Shown here in pieces: positions 53,405 through 57,936 of a stretch of 57,936 nt of DNA. The position numbers and the translations under genes are program-made. This DNA is from Nitratiruptor sp. (GTDB lineage: Bacteria; Campylobacterota; Campylobacteria; Campylobacterales; Nitratiruptoraceae): the NCBI GenBank assembly GCA_009659925.1, contig PUXW01000002.1, positions 1 to 57,936 of the forward strand. Reading direction: 5' to 3'. The notes beneath the pieces were generated by a model that ran no database searches, was not told the DNA's origin, and saw only the letters and a program-made list of their open reading frames with translations. Each line of letters begins with the position of its first letter. The first letter of the stretch is position 1.

Positions 53405-55188
53405 ACCTGGAGCAGGTTGGGATCTCCTCCCCTTTGGAGCTGGCGCTCCTTGCCCCCAAGGGGTATCGGGATCTCCGACTCACCCAGGAGCTCCAACCTG
53501 ATGCTAAAGAGCTCTGCCTCGATGTGACCATCATCAACCAGCTCTACCACCCCAAGCTCTACCGCCTCCGAGCCTTTGCCCACAATATCGATCGAGAAGT
53601 GGAGCTCCTCTTTTTCAAAACTACCCCCTACCACCGGACCACTTTTACTCCGGGGAGCCGTCTCTACCTTCTGGGACGCCTTGAACATGGACCAAAGATC
53701 CGGCTCCTCCAGCCCAAGAAGATCCCTTCCGATCAAGTAGGCCAAATCCTCCCTCTCTACAAAGTGGCAATGAAAAGGGGAATCTTCGAAGAGCTCAAAA
53801 GGGGCTATCTCACCTATGAGCGGCTCTTGGCTGAAGGTTTGCCCCAGGAGGTTGCCAGGGCCCTTTACACCATCCACCATCCAACCCCCTCCTTTTACCA
53901 GGCCTTCCTCGACCATGGAGGTCTCTGGGGGGAATACCTCTATGCCCTCAAATTTGCCGAAGCCCTCGCCTATTTGCGCCGTCTACAAAAGCGACGGATC
54001 CGACTCAAGGCCCTCACATCGTGCAAGGGGGATCCAACCCCCTTCATCTCTCAACTCCCCTTCCAGCTCACCAAGGACCAAGAGAGAGCGATCCAGCAAA
54101 TCCAAGAGGATCTAGCCTCTCCCATTGCCGCGAAGCGGATTATCGTCGGGGATGTTGGAAGTGGCAAGAGTGTGGTCATCTTTGCCGCAGCCTACCTCGC
54201 CTATCCCAACCGCTCCATCCTCATGGCTCCTACCACGATTCTGGCCACCCAGCTCTACCACGAGGCCCGTCGCCTCTTGCCCTCTTTTATCTCCATTGGA
54301 CTTGTCACATCCAAGAGCGACGAACAGGACCTCTCCCGTTACCACTTCATCATCGGTACCCAAGCCCTCCTCTATCGCAAACTCCCCAAGGCCTGTCTCG
54401 TTATGGTGGATGAACAGCACCGATTTGGCACGGAGCAGCGGGAGCGGCTCAAGCGGCTGGTTCAGAACAGAGATGGAGCACCCCACTTCCTCCAATTTAG
54501 TGCTACCCCAATCCCGCGGACCCAGGCGATGATTGAGAGTGCCTTGGTCGATATCACCCTCATCCAGGAGTCTCCCTTCCAGCGCAAGGTCGAGACGAGA
54601 ATCGTCTCCAGGTCTAACTTCAAAGAGCTCCTCCACCATATCTACCAGCAAATCGAGGAGGGGAACCAAGTGATCGTCGTCTATCCCTTGGTCGAAGAGG
54701 GGCGCCAGGGCGAGTACAAGTCCCTCCACGAAGCTGAGGCCTTCTGGAAGCGCCTCTTTCCAGGACGGGTTCAAGTGACCCATGGGAGGGATGGAGCCAA
54801 GGAGGAGGTGTTGGAGCGCTTCAGGAGGGAGGGGGCGATCCTCCTGACAACGACCCTCATCGAGGTTGGTATCAGTTTGCCTCGCCTTTCGACTATCGTG
54901 ATCGTCGGGGCGGAGCGTCTTGGTCTGGCTACCCTCCATCAATTGCGGGGGCGGGTAGGTCGAGATGGGCGGCCTGGATATTGCTTCCTCTATACCAACG
55001 ACCCTGCCAACAAGCGTTTGAAGGCCTTTGCAAAGATCGAGAGCGGCTTTGAGGTAGCGGAGCTCGATTTGCGTTTTCGCAAGAGTGGGGATATCCTCGA
55101 AGGAAAGGAGCAAAGTGGCAAGGCCTTCCAGTGGCTCAGCCTTGCCGAGGATGGGCCAATCGTCGAGGCGGCCCGTAAGCTAGTATAG
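53401..55188 (+). CDS. recG: ATP-dependent DNA helicase RecG
   Basis: The protein has 595 residues, shorter than the E. coli form (693) and in the style of Campylobacterota RecG. Walker A is GDVGSGKSVV near 250, Walker B is the DEQH box VDEQHRFG near 335. The C-terminal helicase part has LLTTTLIEVGISLP and LHQLRGRVGRDGRPG, a variant of the RecG motif. It restarts stalled forks. The ATG overlaps the M16 stop as ATGA, and the end overlaps hpf by 9 nt. Confidence 0.95.
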   Translation: MNLEQVGISSPLELALLAPKGYRDLRLTQELQPDAKELCLDVTIINQLYHPKLYRLRAFAHNIDREVELLFFKTTPYHRTTFTPGSRLYLLGRLEHGPKIRLLQPKKIPSDQVGQILPLYKVAMKRGIFEELKRGYLTYERLLAEGLPQEVARALYTIHHPTPSFYQAFLDHGGLWGEYLYALKFAEALAYLRRLQKRRIRLKALTSCKGDPTPFISQLPFQLTKDQERAIQQIQEDLASPIAAKRIIVGDVGSGKSVVIFAAAYLAYPNRSILMAPTTILATQLYHEARRLLPSFISIGLVTSKSDEQDLSRYHFIIGTQALLYRKLPKACLVMVDEQHRFGTEQRERLKRLVQNRDGAPHFLQFSATPIPRTQAMIESALVDITLIQESPFQRKVETRIVSRSNFKELLHHIYQQIEEGNQVIVVYPLVEEGRQGEYKSLHEAEAFWKRLFPGRVQVTHGRDGAKEEVLERFRREGAILLTTTLIEVGISLPRLSTIVIVGAERLGLATLHQLRGRVGRDGRPGYCFLYTNDPANKRLKAFAKIESGFEVAELDLRFRKSGDILEGKEQSGKAFQWLSLAEDGPIVEAARKLV

Positions 55189-55722
55189 TCCGAAGCGGCC
55201 ATCGCTTCGCTTGTACAAGACCCGAACCCGCCCATTCTTGTCTTCGAAAACGATGAAATGGCGCTGAGAAGATTTGAGGATCTCGAGGGCCTCTTCGACG
55301 CTAATGGGTTTGTCCACATCGAAAGGGGTGGGGACGATCTCGTCGGTGTAGTTGAGGGCCTCCTGGATCTCCTCTTCGATCATCGGTTCGGCCATGATCT
55401 CTTCGAGAGAGACCCCTTTGTGGCTCTTGATACGATCGGCATAGCGGCGCAGGACCTTCTTCGCCCGGGCTAGGGCCAAGTCGATAGCCGCATAGACATC
55501 CTTGTCTCGTTGAGTGATGACGACACTTCCCTTCTTGGCCACATGGATATCAAATTCGAAGAGAAAGCCTTTACGCCCGTTCCGCTCGTCGGCGGAGATG
55601 GTGGCATTGACTCCGGTGATATCGAGACCGAGCTTGAGAAGGGATTGGACCGCCTCCTCGATGTAGGATTTGATGGGTTCCGTTAGCTCGAAATTCTTGC
55701 CGTAGATGTGCAGGTAGTCCAT
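55180..55722 (-). CDS. hpf: Long-form ribosome hibernation promoting factor
   Basis: The protein has 180 residues. The N-terminal S30AE domain runs to about 100 and the C-terminal dimerisation domain (VDKPISVEEALEILKSSQRHFIVFEDK) from about 125. Long HPF joins 70S ribosomes into inactive 100S dimers in stress. The ATG has AAAGGAG upstream. The gene is convergent with recG with a 9-nt overlap. Confidence 0.94.
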   Translation of the reverse strand: MDYLHIYGKNFELTEPIKSYIEEAVQSLLKLGLDITGVNATISADERNGRKGFLFEFDIHVAKKGSVVITQRDKDVYAAIDLALARAKKVLRRYADRIKSHKGVSLEEIMAEPMIEEEIQEALNYTDEIVPTPFDVDKPISVEEALEILKSSQRHFIVFEDKNGRVRVLYKRSDGRFGLY

Positions 55723-55752
55723 GTAACTCCTTTCCCAGGGTCATTGGTGAAA

Positions 55753-55758
55753 ATTATA
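55753..55758 (-). promoter_or_regulatory. -10 element of hpf
   Basis: The leftward strand reads CTGTTATAATTTTC, an exact TATAAT directly after the stop of the pilin-like gene and about 30 nt before the hpf ATG. Confidence 0.6.
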
Positions 55759-55763
55759 ACAGA

Positions 55764-56189
55764 TTAGAGCTTCTGGAGCGAGCGGCGAACGTAGGTGACC
55801 GGAGGCAAAGTCGGATCACTGACCCGGACGATCACATCGATAATAGCCGTCGCATTGCTCTCTTGGGTTTGCAAGTCGTTTGCCAACATGGGACAACTTG
55901 CTGGAAAGTTGGCCCCGATGTAGTGGATTGAGATATTGACATCGTAAATCCTGTTGAAGCGTAAGTCGATACGCTCAATACAGTTGTCGTTGTCTGGAAT
56001 GGAGTGGGCGGAAACGGCCAACAGTGCATAGGCCGTGGCGCTCTTGGCTATGAGTTTGGCTTGGTTGTGGAGGAAGGTGTCGGTGGTCTTTTGCACCGTC
56101 GTCCCTTGGATCGAGAGAATGAGGCCGGTTAAGAGCCCCAAAGTAAGGATGAAGACAATGGTCATGACCATCGAAATTGCAGGTCTCAC
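55764..56189 (-). CDS. Minor pilin-like / type II secretion-like membrane protein
   Basis: The protein has 141 residues with one N-terminal membrane helix (MVMTIVFILTLGLLTGLILSI) after six residues. No F-T/S-L-x-E prepilin cut site is seen, as in PilX-type minor pilins. The rest is globular with two cysteines (DNCIERID and ASCPML). The start is GTG at 56189, overlapping the upstream stop as GTGA; ATG at 56171 is possible. It is the last gene of the pilin-like operon. Confidence 0.7.
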   Translation of the reverse strand: MRPAISMVMTIVFILTLGLLTGLILSIQGTTVQKTTDTFLHNQAKLIAKSATAYALLAVSAHSIPDNDNCIERIDLRFNRIYDVNISIHYIGANFPASCPMLANDLQTQESNATAIIDVIVRVSDPTLPPVTYVRRSLQKL

Positions 56190-57118
56190 CAGATCGTCCT
56201 TTCAGAGCAGGTGATGACATCGAAAGAGCCGCTCTTTTTGGAGTAGGTACACAGCTTGATGAGGATTGGGACATCCTTCTGTTTGAAGTAGAAGTTGGAA
56301 ATGTGTTCTGCGAGGAGGTATTTCTCTCCGTCCTTGTAGGTTTGAGCCTCCCAAGGGCGGTAGTTGGTGTAGAGGTAGAGCTTGTAGCTCCCATCGCTTT
56401 GCTTTTCTGGAACGAAGGCGATGGCGGTATAGGCCAGGGAGTAGAGATCGTAGGCCGTGTCGGGGAAGTCGTTGGTCACTTTGAGGGTCTGGCCATCTTG
56501 GGCGTAGACCTTGTAGACCCGAAGATTCTCATCATTGGAAGGATCCTGGTAGAGCTTCCACCCCATCGCTTCAATGATATCTACATCGGCGGGGGGAAGG
56601 TTGAAGATGAGCCCGACATTTGCCTTGCCAGCTTCGAGGGAGGCTTGGTTGTGGGAGAGGGCTTTGATGATTTCATTGGCCTTATCGAGGTTTGAACCTG
56701 GAGTATAGAGGGTTTTATCGCTCTTGCTGGTCTTAGCGTGGTAGAGATCGAGCAGACCGCTCCACCCAGGGAGCATCATCTGCTTGCCAGCGTCGTAGAT
56801 TCCCCGGCGCGCCTCTTGAGCATAGAGGATACATTCGAGGACTTTGTAGCCCCCTGTTGGATCTTGGAGGGTCGTTATGTCGTCGAAGTCGCTCCCATCG
56901 GTATCCTTGCGTTTGATGCAGGTGAAGGGGATCTTGTTTTCGAGGGTGCGCTCCATGATGTTGAGGGTCACTTCCAACTGGGTCGTCGAGTGGCTGAGGG
57001 CCTGGCTGAGGAGATACTGCTCGTAGAATTGGAAGAGTAGTTCGCTTCCGATGGCCCCGAGAATACCAATGAGAACGAGGACGAGGATGATCTCTAGGAG
57101 TGTGAATGCCCGTTTCAT
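56186..57118 (-). CDS. Prepilin-type protein (pseudopilin-like)
   Basis: The protein has 310 residues. The N-terminus KRAFTLLEIILVLVLIGILGAIG is a prepilin leader plus hydrophobic helix; the predicted cut is between Ala4 and Phe5 with Glu at +5. Most prepilins have Gly at -1, so Ala is unusual. A large globular domain of about 280 residues follows. It joins the upstream gene by TGATG. Type II secretion, type IV pilus and DNA-uptake systems are all possible homes. Confidence 0.82.
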   Translation of the reverse strand: MKRAFTLLEIILVLVLIGILGAIGSELLFQFYEQYLLSQALSHSTTQLEVTLNIMERTLENKIPFTCIKRKDTDGSDFDDITTLQDPTGGYKVLECILYAQEARRGIYDAGKQMMLPGWSGLLDLYHAKTSKSDKTLYTPGSNLDKANEIIKALSHNQASLEAGKANVGLIFNLPPADVDIIEAMGWKLYQDPSNDENLRVYKVYAQDGQTLKVTNDFPDTAYDLYSLAYTAIAFVPEKQSDGSYKLYLYTNYRPWEAQTYKDGEKYLLAEHISNFYFKQKDVPILIKLCTYSKKSGSFDVITCSERTIW

Positions 57119-57804
57119 CAGAACTCTCTCTTTGCGATGTTGAAGGAGCCAATATTTTGGACCCAGCTGTACATACGCAAAACCAGCTGGTCGTCTTGAT
57201 CGTAGACGCTCACCTCGATCATCTTCACATTGGTGAAATCCTTGGAGCTGGCACTTGGATTGAAGGAGAGCGCAATTTTACGCTGGGTATAGTCGGCCTC
57301 ATCGTCGATGTAGAAGATTTTCGAGACCACTTTCATATCCAAGAGGTAGTCGCCTTGCTGTTTACTCACTGTGTAGGAGAAGTTGTGAAAATCGTCGATA
57401 TCATCGTATTTGGCTATATCGTCTTCGTCACTTTCTGGACCTAAATCGGCCTTTCGGGTGGGATAGGTTGGGTTGTCAAAGAAGCGGCGTCCGTTGGCGA
57501 AACGGCCCCGACGATAGATGGAAGTAGCATCCGGATAGCGGTCAAATTCATCATCGTCGACCCCGTTGGTATCGAGGAGATGGGAGATGTTGTGGTCGTC
57601 GGGGTCATTTTCATCCCAGAAGTAGGTGGCGATATTGCGGTTGAGGATGTAGGCTTGGTTGACCGCCTCGACTTTCAAGATCTCGGGGACCATCTCAGTT
57701 GTAGTCCGTAAGACCATGGGCATCGCCAAGAGGGCGATCCCAAGGACGACTATGGAGACGATGAGTTCCAACAAGGAGAAAGCTCGACGATGGCTCACTT
57801 GCAC
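57118..57804 (-). CDS. Prepilin-type protein (pseudopilin-like)
   Basis: The protein has 228 residues. The N-terminus QVSHRRAFSLLELIVSIVVLGIALLAMP is a prepilin leader and helix, again with Ala before the Phe cut site. The globular part is rich in Asp (DENDPDDHN, DDDEFDRYPD, EDDIAKYDDIDD), suggesting calcium binding. The start is GTG at 57804, because AAAGGAG lies 5 nt upstream; the frame is open to the window edge, and longer forms would include a hairpin. Confidence 0.8.
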   Translation of the reverse strand: MQVSHRRAFSLLELIVSIVVLGIALLAMPMVLRTTTEMVPEILKVEAVNQAYILNRNIATYFWDENDPDDHNISHLLDTNGVDDDEFDRYPDATSIYRRGRFANGRRFFDNPTYPTRKADLGPESDEDDIAKYDDIDDFHNFSYTVSKQQGDYLLDMKVVSKIFYIDDEADYTQRKIALSFNPSASSKDFTNVKMIEVSVYDQDDQLVLRMYSWVQNIGSFNIAKREF

Positions 57805-57822
57805 GAAAACTCCTTTAAGTCG

Positions 57823-57842
57823 AAGGGCTCCGAAGAGCCCTT
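57823..57842. terminator. Hairpin upstream of the pilin-like operon
   Basis: AAGGGCTC-CGAA-GAGCCCTT is a perfect 8-bp stem. On the leftward strand the loop is TTCG, a very stable tetraloop. It lies 19 nt before the prepilin start. No U-run follows. It may end an upstream transcript or mark an RNA-processing point. The bases from 57843 to 57936 hold open frames ending in stops at 57848 and 57873 leftward, so the tail of another gene may enter here, but I cannot tell which frame is used. Confidence 0.4.
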
Positions 57843-57936
57843 GAATCTTACCACGCACTGCGAGTATTGGTTTTAGAGGATCCTTCGATGGGAGAGGTGG
57901 ATCCTTTGGTACCGATACCTGTCCAGATACCAGTTC

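Noticed and set aside
1-57936. CRISPR array, insertion sequence, prophage or integrase
   Set aside because: No regular direct repeats, transposase, integrase or phage gene was seen. The tRNA genes show no attachment-site repeats nearby.

Overview
The window is a gene-dense, high-GC stretch of chromosome from a Gram-negative bacterium that looks like a thermophilic member of the Campylobacterota (Epsilonproteobacteria). The lineage signs are a short threonyl-tRNA synthetase without a TGS domain followed directly by infC, rpmI and rplT; the kdsA-ribH-nusB order; rpsT-prfA; and MqnC of the futalosine menaquinone route. The thermophily sign is a complete one-polypeptide reverse gyrase. I saw no insertion sequence, prophage, CRISPR array or rRNA. 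I cannot fix the genus.

Layout: 1-392 is a tRNA cluster read leftward (Gly, Leu, Cys, Ser). 482-4511 holds ilvD, a metallo-beta-lactamase-fold hydrolase, rsgA and a MazF-like toxin-antitoxin pair. 4538-8094 is a leftward operon of a ferritin/VIT1 fusion, NnrS, an AI-2E-family permease and an FAH-family enzyme. 8161-10869 holds an AmrS-like radical SAM enzyme, a haem-binding protein and a secreted protein of unknown function. 10866-17323 is a leftward five-gene operon: KaiC-like ATPase, HTH regulator, reverse gyrase, polyphosphate kinase 2 and a short-chain dehydrogenase. 17474-22849 holds a fused 5-oxoprolinase, a second secreted unknown and uppP. 22874-28056 is mostly translation and envelope genes (rplT, rpmI, infC, thrS, tRNA-Val, lspA, glmM). 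28206-29562 is rpsT-prfA. 29557-33570 is the speE-coaE-dapF-glucosaminidase-NDH-2 operon. 33678-36365 holds two small membrane proteins, an OprP-like porin and a sirtuin.

From 36362 to 47642 eleven leftward genes overlap or abut: mscS, der, trpS, DUF190, crcB, a 78-residue protein, an amidoligase, a class I glutamine amidotransferase, serS, a GGDEF-EAL protein and an EI24 protein. A strong internal -10 element sits just before the 78-residue gene. 47701-55188 runs rightward: DUF3108, EamA, kdsA, ribH, nusB, mqnC, an M16-like protein and recG. The window ends leftward with hpf and three pilin-like genes.

The most interesting items are the reverse gyrase operon with its KaiC-like pair, the amidoligase/amidotransferase pair, and lspA ending inside the tRNA-Val gene. 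Next come a toxin-antitoxin promoter that contains the stop codon of the gene upstream, a 12-codon leader ORF coupled to rsgA, and a 31-residue membrane protein. Many genes meet in ATGA, GTGA, TTGA or TGATG junctions, and several divergent pairs share overlapping -10 elements.
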